Assembly (NCBI RefSeq): GCF_900086595.1
Contig: NZ_LT575472.1
Coordinates: forward strand, 2,181,685-2,245,684
DNA: 64,000 nt
From: Clostridium nigeriense
GTDB lineage: Bacteria; Bacillota; Clostridia; Clostridiales; Clostridiaceae
Direction of reading: 5' to 3'
The translations under genes and the position numbers were made by a program. A model generated the notes under the pieces. It ran no database searches. It was not told the DNA's origin and saw nothing but the letters and a program-made list of their open reading frames with translations. Below, piece by piece: positions 17,927 to 27,652 of this stretch. The stretch's first letter is position 1. Every line of letters starts with the position of its first letter.

Positions 17927-18232
17927 CTATATAAAAAGTTCTATTATAAAAATAGAAATACAAGATGATAATGAAACTCTAACTAAGCTTTTTCCCCTAT
18001 AAGCCACAACTATTGCTACTATTAATCCTCCAATTCCTGACAATACACTATCAGTTGAATTAAAAATTTCCGGAAAAGTCATGACTGCTAAAGTTACAAA
18101 TGGTACATAATATAAAAAAGACCGTATTGTTTTATTTTTAATTTCTTTTTGTATTAAAGTTATAGGAAGTAATCTAATTAAATAAGTTACAAGTGCCATA
18201 ACTAAAATATATATGTAAATATCATGATTCAT
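17927..18232 (-). CDS. azlD: AzlD-like branched-chain amino acid exporter subunit
   Basis: A 101-residue, four-helix membrane protein. VTYLIRLLPITLI and the FLYYVPFVTLAVMTFPEI segment are typical of AzlD. It overlaps the end of azlC by 11 bp and starts with its own GGAGG site, so the two are translationally coupled and form the AzlCD exporter. Confidence 0.9.
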   Translation of the reverse strand: MNHDIYIYILVMALVTYLIRLLPITLIQKEIKNKTIRSFLYYVPFVTLAVMTFPEIFNSTDSVLSGIGGLIVAIVVAYRGKSLVRVSLSSCISIFIIELFI

Positions 18233-19004
18233 TAATATCCTCCTTTAACGGGAATAATATAGCTGCTCCCCCTGCAATAACAGTAGTTAATATAATAATT
18301 CTAAAACCTGATGATATTTCATTTAGTATTGGAAGCTTTGTAAATAAAAAGCTAAGGGCCATAGAAATAATTACTACTGCTAATATTATTTTATCTTTTT
18401 TTGCCGGTGGAATTATTATTGCAATAAACATCCCATATAAAGCTACACTTAATGCACTTAGAATTCTAGGCGGAAAAATACTTCCCGATAACCCACCTAA
18501 TAATGTTCCTATGGCCCACCCTGGTATAGCAGCACTAAAAACTCCATAATTGTAAAATGGATTTAATTTTCCTTCTATACAAATTGAAACTGCAAATATT
18601 TCATCTGTTATACCTGTCGCAATTAGAAACCTATGTATTAATGAAGTATTCTTATCTAACTTTTGAGATAAAGAACATGACATAAGACAATATCTTAAAT
18701 TAATAACAAGTTGAGTAATAGCCATTTCTATATAGCTGGAAGATACAGCAATAAGTCCAACCCCTGCAAATTGCCCTGCTGATGTAAGATTAGTGATAGA
18801 CATTAAAACTGATTGGAAAACAGTAAGTCCTGAGTTTTTAGCTGCAATACCAAAAGTAAAGGATACAGCAATATATCCAAGCGCAATAGGAATACCATCC
18901 CTAAATCCTTTTTTAAAATAAGTACTTTTATCTTTTTGTTTTAAATTTTCTTCTAAAGTTAACTTTTCGAGACTATCATTTAAATAGTTCATCTTTCTTT
19001 CCAT
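18222..19004 (-). CDS. azlC: AzlC-like branched-chain amino acid exporter subunit
   Basis: A 260-residue membrane protein with about seven hydrophobic segments. GFRDGIPIALGYIAVSFTFGIAAKNSGLT at 30-58 (cited in part), SAGQFAGVGLI and NLRYCLMSCSLSQKL are AzlC signatures. With AzlD it exports branched-chain amino acids or analogues. GGGGGAA precedes the ATG. The roughly 200 bp upstream carry no further gene that I can support. Confidence 0.92.
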   Translation of the reverse strand: MERKMNYLNDSLEKLTLEENLKQKDKSTYFKKGFRDGIPIALGYIAVSFTFGIAAKNSGLTVFQSVLMSITNLTSAGQFAGVGLIAVSSSYIEMAITQLVINLRYCLMSCSLSQKLDKNTSLIHRFLIATGITDEIFAVSICIEGKLNPFYNYGVFSAAIPGWAIGTLLGGLSGSIFPPRILSALSVALYGMFIAIIIPPAKKDKIILAVVIISMALSFLFTKLPILNEISSGFRIIILTTVIAGGAAILFPLKEDINES

Positions 19005-19205
19005 ATTAATATTCCCCCTCTTTCCCTGAAAATAATACCAATTTCACTATATATTTTTTATACTAAGATGAATGATTTGTTCTCCTTTTCTATTCTACTT
19101 ATTTCATCTAATAAAAACCTAGTCTCAATTATAACAATTATTTTAGATGAATTTATAAAATTATTAACTAAATATAAAAGTAATAACTTCAAAAGATTTT
19201 ATTTT

Positions 19206-19236
19206 ATAAAAATTGGTGCTGTCACCAACAGCACCA
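19206..19236 (-). terminator. Terminator of the 101-residue membrane protein gene
   Basis: A TGGTGCTGT / ACAGCACCA stem with a 5-base loop and T-rich tail lies 11 bp after the stop codon at 19247. Confidence 0.88.
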
Positions 19237-19246
19237 TTTCTCTTAA

Positions 19247-19552
19247 TTATTTTATTTCTATTGTTTTTTCATATAGAAATAAATCTATATTTACTCTTGT
19301 TACATTATCATCTTTTTCTATATTGACAAAGTTATTTAAGAAACTAGGGATTTCTTTCTTTATATCATCTAATCTTGAAATGTTGATATTATTAATTTTT
19401 TCTTCCATTATCTTTCCTACAGCTAAGTTTCCTGATAAAAGTATTCCTACTATAGCTATAACAATAGCTAATTTAGCAACTTTTTTTATTACTGCAAATA
19501 TAAATCCAATTATAACTATAATTCCAATTATAATAATTAAGTTATTATCCAT
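19247..19552 (-). CDS. Unrecognised small membrane protein
   Basis: A 101-residue protein. Residues 4-45 form two closely spaced hydrophobic helices; the rest is a charged tail. The minus-strand reading has an AAGGAGAG ribosome site and a terminator, which favours it over an overlapping plus-strand frame. No family recognised. Confidence 0.65.
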   Translation of the reverse strand: MDNNLIIIIGIIVIIGFIFAVIKKVAKLAIVIAIVGILLSGNLAVGKIMEEKINNINISRLDDIKKEIPSFLNNFVNIEKDDNVTRVNIDLFLYEKTIEIK

Positions 19553-19604
19553 TAATTACTCTCCTTAACATATATTTTAATATTAGTTAGATAATAAAAT
19601 ATAT

Positions 19605-19636
19605 ATAAAAAGAAGTCAATAACTGACTTCTTTTTA
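19605..19636 (-). terminator. Terminator of ferritin gene 1
   Basis: An AGAAGTCA / TGACTTCT stem followed by T-rich sequence lies just after the ferritin stop at 19642. The second ferritin gene has a very similar terminator at 39259-39286. Confidence 0.85.
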
Positions 19637-19641
19637 TATAA

Positions 19642-20151
19642 TTACTTACTTGCATCTGATGTATAAACTCTTGCAGCTAATTCATCATCCATTAAATAAA
19701 GCCCTGCTGGATTATCTTCAATTCTTCTTACTCTCTTTACTAATGAATTAAAGCTATTTTCTTCTTCAACTTGTTCATCTATAAACCATTGTAATAAACT
19801 AATAGTTGAATGTTCTCTTTCTTCATAAGCAATATCAGTTAATTCATATATTTTTTTAGTAACTAATTGTTCATGTTCATAACCCTTTTCAAAAACATCA
19901 ATTATTCCATCGTAATCTGCTTTAGGTTTCTCTATTTTCTCTAATATAACTGATCCATTTTTTTGATATACATAATCATATATCTTCATAGCATGATCTA
20001 ATTCTTCCTTTGCTTGAACTCTAAAGAAATTAGCAAATCCACTTAAATCGATAGATTCACAATATCCGGCCATAGCAAGATAAGTGTATGAAGAATAGAA
20101 TTCAAAATTAACTTGATCATTTAATGCTTTAGATAACTTTTCACTTAACAT
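19642..20151 (-). CDS. ftnA: Ferritin (non-haem), copy 1
   Basis: A 169-residue ferritin of normal length. The ferroxidase ligands are visible in NFEFYSSYTYLAM, AKEELDHAMKIYDY (ExxH) and the later YEEREHSTISLLQWFIDEQVEEE segment. Bacterial ferritins store iron as 24-mer shells and protect against oxygen. The start at 20151 has an AGGAGGGTAC site; the longer in-frame start at 20247 has none and would place the site inside the coding region. The protein is very close to the gene at 39294-39809, and the upstream ribosome-site region is conserved too, pointing to duplication. Confidence 0.95.
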   Translation of the reverse strand: MLSEKLSKALNDQVNFEFYSSYTYLAMAGYCESIDLSGFANFFRVQAKEELDHAMKIYDYVYQKNGSVILEKIEKPKADYDGIIDVFEKGYEHEQLVTKKIYELTDIAYEEREHSTISLLQWFIDEQVEEENSFNSLVKRVRRIEDNPAGLYLMDDELAARVYTSDASK

Positions 20152-20373
20152 AAAATATGTACCCTCCTTATATAAATCATATCTCTCTAATATTTTATAC
20201 CATTTTTTATACTTTTTACAATAATTTATTAAATAAAATTCACACATTAATTAAATATAAATATAATAATAAACTTTATTCAGATATCTTAAAATTATAA
20301 AAATTACTTCACAAAACAACCTATTTAATTATCTAATAAATTTTTTAATAAATAATTTTTTTTATTTTTAAAA

Positions 20374-20406
20374 GAAAAAAGAGACTGCAAATCAATCATT
20401 GCAATC
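20374..20406 (-). terminator. Terminator of the M60 metallopeptidase gene
   Basis: A GATTGCAA / TTGCAGTC-type stem followed by a TCTTTTTTCTTTT tail on the minus strand lies about 28 bp after the stop codon at 20435. Confidence 0.8.
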
Positions 20407-20434
20407 CTTTTTTGCTAATATTGTAAACTTCTAA

Positions 20435-23400
20435 TTACTTTAATTCACTCTTAAAGTAATCAAGCATGAATAATGCTGTACTAACTTCTTGATCTGTTTC
20501 ATCTTGATTATTGTATATAGCACTTGCATACTCTATTCCATATAAGAAGTTATTCCATCTTACATCTTGATAGCTTCCTTTTTCTATTGCTTTAGCTTCG
20601 TTAATTTTCTTTTCAAGCTCTACTTTGTTTTCTCTAACAACTAAGTTTTTAGATGATTCATTTATTTTGTTTAATATAGAATCTACTTCTTCTTGTGTAG
20701 CTTCTTTGTTAGCTAAAACTTTTTTACCTTCTTCTATTAATGCTTTATGTGAAGTAATAGCATCTTTGAAGTAATGTAATTCATTTAAATCACTATTTTG
20801 GTTTATAGCTTCTTCAAGGCTTGTAAAGTCTGTTTTTTTAGTTAAAGCACTTACTGCATCTTTTATAGCTTTTACAGCTTCATCTATTACAGTTTGATCT
20901 TTTGAAGTTAATGTTTCTTCACCTTTAGCTATTGCTTCTTTTAATACATTAATAGTTTCTTCTGTGTAATCAGTTAAATCTAAAGCTTTTGCTTCTTCTA
21001 AAGCTTTTACTAATTCTGTTCTATCATAATTAGCTACTTTTAAGAATCTAGCATTTGCCCAGTCTGCATGGTCCCAAGTGTTTCCGTTAGTAGATGTTTC
21101 AACTACAAGTTTTAATTGTTTTGAGTTTCTAACATCTACTGTTAAACGTTCCATTGGTGTATTTGACTTCATAACATCTGTTTGAGCTTTTAATACTCCA
21201 TCAACATATACTTTGAATATAACACTTGAGCTAGTATTTCCTGCAACTTGTTGATCTATACCTACCCATGTGTCAAATACATCATATCCTTCTGAATTAT
21301 AAACAATTTGTGAATATGAGTGAGTACCTATACCTGTTTTGAAAGTTTTAACCTCATTATTTTCATCTAATAATCTTATTGCATTACCGCTTACAGCTTT
21401 ATTTTTTCCTATGCTACCTGATCCTATGCTTGCTGAGTTCCAATTTAAACTTGATAATTGAACTTCATCTTCAACAACTGCCACAAATCTTGTAAAGTCT
21501 GAAGTTAATCCATCACTATCAGTTACAGTATAAACAATTGTAAATACTCCTGATTTTCCTTTTACAAAGTCTGAAGATTTTACTGTAATATTTTTAGTTA
21601 TATCTCCATCTTCAAAGTCAGTAGCTTTTAATCCATTCATTAAATCTACTTCTTCATCCATTGAGTATACTAAGTTATCTCCAGTTATTGTTGGTTTAGA
21701 TTCCATAGTGAATAATTTTGCACCTGCCCAATCACCATGGTCAGCATCTGTTCCGTTACCAGCATCTGTTATTACTAATTTTAACTCTTTAGCACCTTTA
21801 ACATCTACTTTAACGTACTTTTGATCTGTATCTCTTGTCATAACTCCACTATTATATTTTTCTACACCATCTACATAAACTTTAAATTCAATTGATGTTA
21901 AGCTAGAATTTGAGTTTCTATCTCCACCTATATATGATTCAAAGTATTCATAGTCTTTTCCTTCTAGATCATATACATATTCTGAATATGCATGTAAACC
22001 TAATCCCTTAGCATAAGTAACAGTATCTTCTCCTCTTTTTAAAGATATTGTTCCTCCACTTATACTCTTATCTTTTCTAACTGTTCCCCAACCATTCTTT
22101 GTTGATGTTGCAGTCATATCACTTAAGTATGTTTTATTAGCTACTACATTAACTTTAGTTTTAGCACTGTATACTATTCCACCTGATCCTTCTACAAAGT
22201 AAACTACTTCATATTCTCCAGTTCTAGATGTGTTAACATTAGATTCTACTTTTACTGAATCTACAATTGAATTTCCTTTCATATCCTTAGCTACAATATA
22301 AGATTTAGCATTAAATTCTTCACCTAATCCTATAGTTATTACTGGATTTACTGAAATTGTTGGCTGAAGAGCTCCAACTTCTATTTCATCTATTGCATTT
22401 AATTTTATATCATATGGAGTTACAGTATATACTGCATCATCATCTAGGTTAGAACTTGTATCAACAAAGCTATCATTATAAGCAAATCCTATATATTTTC
22501 CATCTTTACGTATTTCATATCCTAATAGATTATTTTTATTAGCTTCATCTATTGAGAATACAAGTTTTACATTTCCATTTGAACCAACTGTTTTTACTGA
22601 TACATTTACATCTTCTGTAAATCCATTACCTGTATAATTAATTGCTTTATCATTTATATAGTAAATTTTCTTATCTGGTTTTTCATATTTAGCTGATATT
22701 TCTGCTTTAGCTTCATCGCTTAATCTTATACCATGTCTTTCGAAGAACTCAGTTAAATCTAATTGCATTGCATCAGATGCTGCTACAACCCATGACTTAT
22801 AGATATCTTCTCTTGTCTTATTTCCATAGTTATTTGCTCTGAATTGTTGTTCAAACTTACCATAGAAAGTATTGTCATATAGGTATAATTGCCATAATGG
22901 AGTTATTTGTGCTAAATCTGTTGAATCATCTACATTATATAATGCATTATTAGAATAATCATCTAATCCAACCTTTGGATAAATTCTACTCCAAACATCA
23001 AATTTTGTTAATCTTGTAGTACCTTCGTATTTTGCTCCAAAGAATAATGGCATAATATTATTTGTAACTTCAGCTATTGCTCTTCCAGTTGTATCAAAGT
23101 TATGACCAAGTTCATGCATTGTTCCCCAGCCTACATCAGCTCCAACTATACAGTTTTGGTTACCAGGTCTTATTCCAATTATACCAGCATGAGCATTCAT
23201 AAATACTCCACCAGTAAGATTTTTCATCATTGGCATTATTCTAAAGTTATAATCTGAGTTTATTTCACTTGATCCATCAAATCCCCAGAAGCCCATTGCC
23301 TCTCTAACTATTTGATCCCATCTTTCAGCTGTGTATTTAGGAGTTTTATTATTTTTTGTGTACCAATCTAAAGCATAAGTAGCTTGTACTAAACCTAATG

Positions 23401-26400
23401 ATTTTTCTCCACTAACTGCAAATACATTTGGTGTAGTTGAAGGATTTTCTTTTATTTTAGCTACATAAGCTTCTAACTCTTTCATTACTTCATTTTCATC
23501 TGATTTACCAAGTACGAATACAGGATATTTCTTAGCTCCTTCTATTCTTACCTTTGGTGCTCTTGTTTGACTATCGCTATTATAATTTGTAAAGAATAGT
23601 TCTCCACCTTGGATAGTTCCAGATAAAATTCCATTTGACGTTGCATCTATTGTTGGTATAGTTATTACATTTTTACCTTTCTTTAATTGGAAAGTAGTTG
23701 CTCCACCATGTTGTGTAGCAGCTTGTCTATATAATAATGTTGGAGTTGGTTCTCCATCTTCTACATCAACATATACTGTGATAACATCTCCAGCTACAGC
23801 TGACATACCTGTTACCTGCCAATCTTGGAATCCCCACATTTTTCTATTATTAGTTTCAGCTACAGAGTTTCCTCTCATTTCTAATTCCATTACATCTTGT
23901 TGTACTGGATTATTTAATACTTCTTTAGCTAAATCTATTATTTCTTTAAATTTACTTTCATATAATGGATGAGTTTTTGCTGTTTGTTCTAAAGCATTTA
24001 TTTCATTTAAGCCATTAACCTTATCTGATATAGCACTCATTGTTCCATCTGTAAATAATGAATCTACAGAATTCCATACTTCATCAGATTTATAGAACAT
24101 TATTTCATTTAATGTTGCTGAGTTTTGATCTGACTTTTTGAATTTAAATTTAATTCTCTTAAATTCTGTTTCATTAAATTTAGCTTCTACAAGTCCTGAA
24201 ACTTTGTTATATGATCCTGTTGCAATTAATTGATATGTATCACCTTTGCTTGTTGTAGTTCCATATATTTCAACTTCTGTTGCAAAACCTTTTAAATCAC
24301 TTTGTCTTGAACCATAAACTACTCTATCAAATTTTACTATATCATTAAATTCAACTTCAACTTCATTTGTAAAGCTACCGCCATTTAAACTTCCTGTTTC
24401 CCAGTAAGTAGATAAATCACCATCTATAGCATTTTCTATTTTTTGGCTTGCATATTGTCCACCATTAGTTTTTATGGATTTTATTTTATCTGATGATATT
24501 CTATATAATTTGTTATAATCATCATTTTCGTTATAATCTACTTTTGACATATTTGCTTTTGTAGCTTCTATTGTTTTATTTTCTACTACTATTTTAGCAT
24601 TGTCGATTGATTCCTTTAATTCATTATATAAAGGATGTTCTTTAGCTTTTTCTTCAAGTGCATTTAATTTTTCTGTAGTATTAAACTCTTCACTTACTTT
24701 GCTTAAAGTATTGTCTGTAAATAATCTATCAACAGCATCTTGCACATCATCTTTTGTATAGAACATTATTTCACTTAAGCTTGCCCAGTTTTGATCTGAG
24801 TTTACAAACTTGAATTTAACTCTCTTAAATTCTGTTTCATTAAATTTAGCTTCTACAAAGCCTGAAACCTTGTTATATGTTCCTGTTGCAACTAATTGAT
24901 ATGTATCTCCCTTACTTGTTGTTGATGCATATATTTCAACTTTTGTTGCAAATCCTTTTAAGTCACTTTGTCTTGGTGCATATACTACTCTATCTAATTT
25001 TATTGTATCTTTAAATGTAATTTCAACTTCGTTCTTGAAAGTATTGCTATTTCCAGTTGCTGTTTCCCAGTAAGTGCTTAAGTTACCATCTATAGCATTT
25101 CCAATTACTTGATCCCAATACTTTCCGCCATTGTTGCTTATTGATTCTATTTTATCTCTTGATACTTTAAATAAGTTATTATAATCTTCATTTTCAACAT
25201 AAGAAGCTTTTCTCATACTAGCTTCTGTTGCTTCTATTTTCTTGTTTTCTAATACTATTTTAGCATTTTCGATTGATTCCTTAAGTTGACTATATAAAGG
25301 ATGAGTTTTAGCTTTTTCTTCAAGTTCATTTAATTTTTCTATAGTATTAAATTCTTCACTTACTTTGCTTAAAGTCTTGTCTGTAAATAATCTATCTACA
25401 GCATCTTGTACATCATCCTTTGTATAGAACATTATTTCACTTAAGCTTGCCCAGTTTTGATCTGAGTTTACAAACTTAAATTTAACTCTCTTAAACTCTG
25501 TTTCATTAAATTTAGCTTCTACAAATCCTGAAACCTTGTTATATGCTCCTGTTGCAACTAATTGGTATGTATCACCCTTACTTGTTGTTGATGCATATAT
25601 TTCAACTTTTGTTGCAAATCCTTTTAAGTCACTTTGTCTTGGTGCATATACTATTCTGTCTAATTTTACTGAGTTTTTAAATGTAACTTCAACTTCATTA
25701 TTAAAAGTACTATTATTTCCTTTTGAAGTTTCCCAGTAGCTACTTAAGTCCCCATCTACAGCATATTCTATTTTTTGACTTGCATAATGTCCACCATTAT
25801 TGCTTATTGATTGTATATTTTCATAAGACATTCTATATAGATCATTATATTTTTCATTAGCTACATATGAAGCTTGTCTCATAGTAGCTTCTGTAGCTAC
25901 TATTTCTTTGCTTGAAACTACTGCTTTAGCATCTTCTATTATTTGTTTAAATTCATTATATAATGGATGGTTTTTAACACTTTCTTCAAAAGTATTTAAA
26001 CTTTCTAAGCTATTAAACTCTTCACTTACTTTAGTAAATGTATTATCTGTAAATATTGTCTTTACTTTATCTGAAGCTGAATCTTCTTTGTAGAACATCA
26101 TTTCTGATACTGTTGCTGTACCTGAATTTTTAAATACAAATTTAATTCTCTTGAATTTCGTTGGATTAAATTTAATTTCTACCATATCTGCTGTTTTGCT
26201 TGCTGTAGCACTTGTTACTAATTGGAATGTATCTCCTTTAGTTGTGCTCGATGCCCAGATTTCGAAATTTTCTGCAAACCCAACTGTATTCCATGCAGAT
26301 CTGTATGCTATTCTATTTAAAACTGTTTCATCTCTTAATGTAAATATTAATTCATTTTTAAAATCATTTGTCGTATGCTTACCAGTTTCCCAATATGTAT

Positions 26401-27352
26401 CTAATTTTCCATCTATAATTTTGCTAACAGATACACTGTCTCTTAATGAGCCACCTGTACTAGTTAAAGTTTGTATATTTGAATTATCCATTTTAAATTC
26501 TTTATCATACGCTTCTCTATTTGACGAGTAGTACGTATCAAACTTTGAAACTGTTGCTTCACTAGATTCTATTTCTATTTGATTTAATAAACTTCTTGCA
26601 TTTTCAATATTTTCTTTATATTCTTCATATAATGGATGTTCTTTTAATTCTAATTCTAGGTTGTCTATAGCTTCTTTATTATTAAACTCATCTGAAACTT
26701 TTGACATTGAATTATCAGTAAATAATCTATTTGCTTTATCTAAAACCGTATCTTCTTCATAGAACATCATTTCTGATGCTGTTGCAGTTCCATTATTTTT
26801 AAATCTAAATTTAATTCTCTTAAATTTTGTTGGATTAAATTTAATTTCTACAACATCAGCTGTTTTAGTTGCTGTTGCTTCTGCTACTAATTCAAAATCG
26901 TCTCCATCCTCTGTTTCAGATGATAATATTTCAAAATCTTCCGCGAATCCAACAGTATTCCATGCTGATCTATATGCTATTCTATTTAATGTGGTTTCTT
27001 CTTGTAATGTAAATGTTAATTCATTTTCAAAATCATTTGATGTATGCTTACCAGTTTCCCAGTATGTATCTAAATTTCCATCTGTTATATTAGCAGTAGA
27101 TACATTATCTCTTAAAATTCCACCACTACTTGTTATATTTTTTATATTAGAATTATCCATTTTAAATACTTTATCATAAGCATCTTTATATTTTGAATAG
27201 TAAGTTTCAAATCTTGAAACCTTAGCTTCGTTAGATTGTATTACTTCTGAATACTTTACATTGTTTACAGCTGCAAATGCCTTTATATTTGGCACTGCAG
27301 TATTGATTGTTAGTGCAGCAACTATTATAGCCGCTATTTTTCTCTTGTTCAT
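20435..27352 (-). CDS. Secreted M60-family zinc metallopeptidase (mucinase-like), 2305 residues, with five F5/8C-type repeats
   Basis: A signal peptide (about 1-28, cleaved near AFA) is followed by five tandem F5/8-type-C-like modules of about 220 residues each. The modules begin near residues 45, 264, 487, 707 and 927, and each ends in a helical linker with a HPLY motif. The M60 catalytic domain spans about 1140-1560 with the gluzincin site HELGHNFDTTGRAIAE near 1412. Then come an Ig-like domain, an NPCBM module (about 1750-1885), a DUF5011-like Ig domain, a second NPCBM (about 1970-2115) and C-terminal FIVAR-like helical repeats. M60 enzymes of gut bacteria cleave O-glycosylated mucin-type proteins. 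There is no LPXTG anchor, so release into the medium is likely. A strong promoter lies upstream. The gene is next to a GH123/sugar-import operon, consistent with host mucin use. Confidence 0.92.
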   Translation of the reverse strand: MNKRKIAAIIVAALTINTAVPNIKAFAAVNNVKYSEVIQSNEAKVSRFETYYSKYKDAYDKVFKMDNSNIKNITSSGGILRDNVSTANITDGNLDTYWETGKHTSNDFENELTFTLQEETTLNRIAYRSAWNTVGFAEDFEILSSETEDGDDFELVAEATATKTADVVEIKFNPTKFKRIKFRFKNNGTATASEMMFYEEDTVLDKANRLFTDNSMSKVSDEFNNKEAIDNLELELKEHPLYEEYKENIENARSLLNQIEIESSEATVSKFDTYYSSNREAYDKEFKMDNSNIQTLTSTGGSLRDSVSVSKIIDGKLDTYWETGKHTTNDFKNELIFTLRDETVLNRIAYRSAWNTVGFAENFEIWASSTTKGDTFQLVTSATASKTADMVEIKFNPTKFKRIKFVFKNSGTATVSEMMFYKEDSASDKVKTIFTDNTFTKVSEEFNSLESLNTFEESVKNHPLYNEFKQIIEDAKAVVSSKEIVATEATMRQASYVANEKYNDLYRMSYENIQSISNNGGHYASQKIEYAVDGDLSSYWETSKGNNSTFNNEVEVTFKNSVKLDRIVYAPRQSDLKGFATKVEIYASTTSKGDTYQLVATGAYNKVSGFVEAKFNETEFKRVKFKFVNSDQNWASLSEIMFYTKDDVQDAVDRLFTDKTLSKVSEEFNTIEKLNELEEKAKTHPLYSQLKESIENAKIVLENKKIEATEASMRKASYVENEDYNNLFKVSRDKIESISNNGGKYWDQVIGNAIDGNLSTYWETATGNSNTFKNEVEITFKDTIKLDRVVYAPRQSDLKGFATKVEIYASTTSKGDTYQLVATGTYNKVSGFVEAKFNETEFKRVKFKFVNSDQNWASLSEIMFYTKDDVQDAVDRLFTDNTLSKVSEEFNTTEKLNALEEKAKEHPLYNELKESIDNAKIVVENKTIEATKANMSKVDYNENDDYNKLYRISSDKIKSIKTNGGQYASQKIENAIDGDLSTYWETGSLNGGSFTNEVEVEFNDIVKFDRVVYGSRQSDLKGFATEVEIYGTTTSKGDTYQLIATGSYNKVSGLVEAKFNETEFKRIKFKFKKSDQNSATLNEIMFYKSDEVWNSVDSLFTDGTMSAISDKVNGLNEINALEQTAKTHPLYESKFKEIIDLAKEVLNNPVQQDVMELEMRGNSVAETNNRKMWGFQDWQVTGMSAVAGDVITVYVDVEDGEPTPTLLYRQAATQHGGATTFQLKKGKNVITIPTIDATSNGILSGTIQGGELFFTNYNSDSQTRAPKVRIEGAKKYPVFVLGKSDENEVMKELEAYVAKIKENPSTTPNVFAVSGEKSLGLVQATYALDWYTKNNKTPKYTAERWDQIVREAMGFWGFDGSSEINSDYNFRIMPMMKNLTGGVFMNAHAGIIGIRPGNQNCIVGADVGWGTMHELGHNFDTTGRAIAEVTNNIMPLFFGAKYEGTTRLTKFDVWSRIYPKVGLDDYSNNALYNVDDSTDLAQITPLWQLYLYDNTFYGKFEQQFRANNYGNKTREDIYKSWVVAASDAMQLDLTEFFERHGIRLSDEAKAEISAKYEKPDKKIYYINDKAINYTGNGFTEDVNVSVKTVGSNGNVKLVFSIDEANKNNLLGYEIRKDGKYIGFAYNDSFVDTSSNLDDDAVYTVTPYDIKLNAIDEIEVGALQPTISVNPVITIGLGEEFNAKSYIVAKDMKGNSIVDSVKVESNVNTSRTGEYEVVYFVEGSGGIVYSAKTKVNVVANKTYLSDMTATSTKNGWGTVRKDKSISGGTISLKRGEDTVTYAKGLGLHAYSEYVYDLEGKDYEYFESYIGGDRNSNSSLTSIEFKVYVDGVEKYNSGVMTRDTDQKYVKVDVKGAKELKLVITDAGNGTDADHGDWAGAKLFTMESKPTITGDNLVYSMDEEVDLMNGLKATDFEDGDITKNITVKSSDFVKGKSGVFTIVYTVTDSDGLTSDFTRFVAVVEDEVQLSSLNWNSASIGSGSIGKNKAVSGNAIRLLDENNEVKTFKTGIGTHSYSQIVYNSEGYDVFDTWVGIDQQVAGNTSSSVIFKVYVDGVLKAQTDVMKSNTPMERLTVDVRNSKQLKLVVETSTNGNTWDHADWANARFLKVANYDRTELVKALEEAKALDLTDYTEETINVLKEAIAKGEETLTSKDQTVIDEAVKAIKDAVSALTKKTDFTSLEEAINQNSDLNELHYFKDAITSHKALIEEGKKVLANKEATQEEVDSILNKINESSKNLVVRENKVELEKKINEAKAIEKGSYQDVRWNNFLYGIEYASAIYNNQDETDQEVSTALFMLDYFKSELK
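23990..27215 (-). repeat. Five tandem F5/8C-module repeats inside the M60 peptidase gene
   Basis: Five coding repeats of about 660 bp. Modules 3 and 4 (about 25,380-25,890 and 24,720-25,230) are nearly identical at DNA level over several hundred bases. They share the block encoding SDLKGFATKVEIYASTTSKG and the DQNWASLSEIMFYTKDDVQD block. Modules 1 and 2 form a second pair (SAWNTVGFAE in both). Module 5 is related to 3 and 4. This pattern suggests recent internal duplication or gene conversion. Confidence 0.85.
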
Positions 27353-27506
27353 TTTATCCTCCTTGTATAATACAAATTTTTAATATATATCCCCTATAAA
27401 AAGTATTAAATTATAATCAATAAAACTTAAAAACCAAAATATTATTTATACTAAATTTAATCTAAAATATCTTCCCCTAGGATAATTTTGACATTTTATA
27501 TGTTTT

Positions 27507-27535
27507 ATGATAATAAATGCCCCTTATTTTGTCAA
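27507..27535 (-). promoter_or_regulatory. Sigma-A type promoter of the M60 peptidase gene
   Basis: On the minus strand TTGACA (27530-27535) and TATCAT (27507-27512) are separated by 17 bases, about 155 bp upstream of the M60 start. No VirR-box-like pair was recognised in the 300-bp gap. The remainder of 27,353-27,652 is AT-rich leader, plus the terminator at its far end. Confidence 0.65.
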
Positions 27536-27600
27536 TATTAAAATTGAATTTAATTTTTAATTAAATTCAAAAAAATATCGATTTAATTTATCATTACATT

Positions 27601-27644
27601 AAAAAAACTCATAAAATAATACTTTAAAAGTCTTATTTCATGAG
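27601..27644 (-). terminator. Terminator of the GH123/ABC operon
   Basis: On the minus strand a CTCATGAAATAAGAC / GTATTATTTTATGAG stem is followed by TTTTTTT, 8 bp after the stop codon at 27653. Confidence 0.88.
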
Positions 27645-27652
27645 CTTCATTT

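Noticed and set aside
19068..19568. Plus-strand 166-codon frame
   Set aside because: It runs through the terminator and the opposite-strand small membrane protein gene, which has the ribosome site; no ribosome site precedes the plus-strand start.
23778..27179. Several plus-strand frames opposite the M60 peptidase
   Set aside because: They recur at equivalent places in each repeat and have no ribosome sites; they are mirror frames of the repeated coding sequence.
27353..27652. VirR box pair upstream of the M60 gene
   Set aside because: No CCCAGTT-type direct repeats were found in the leader.
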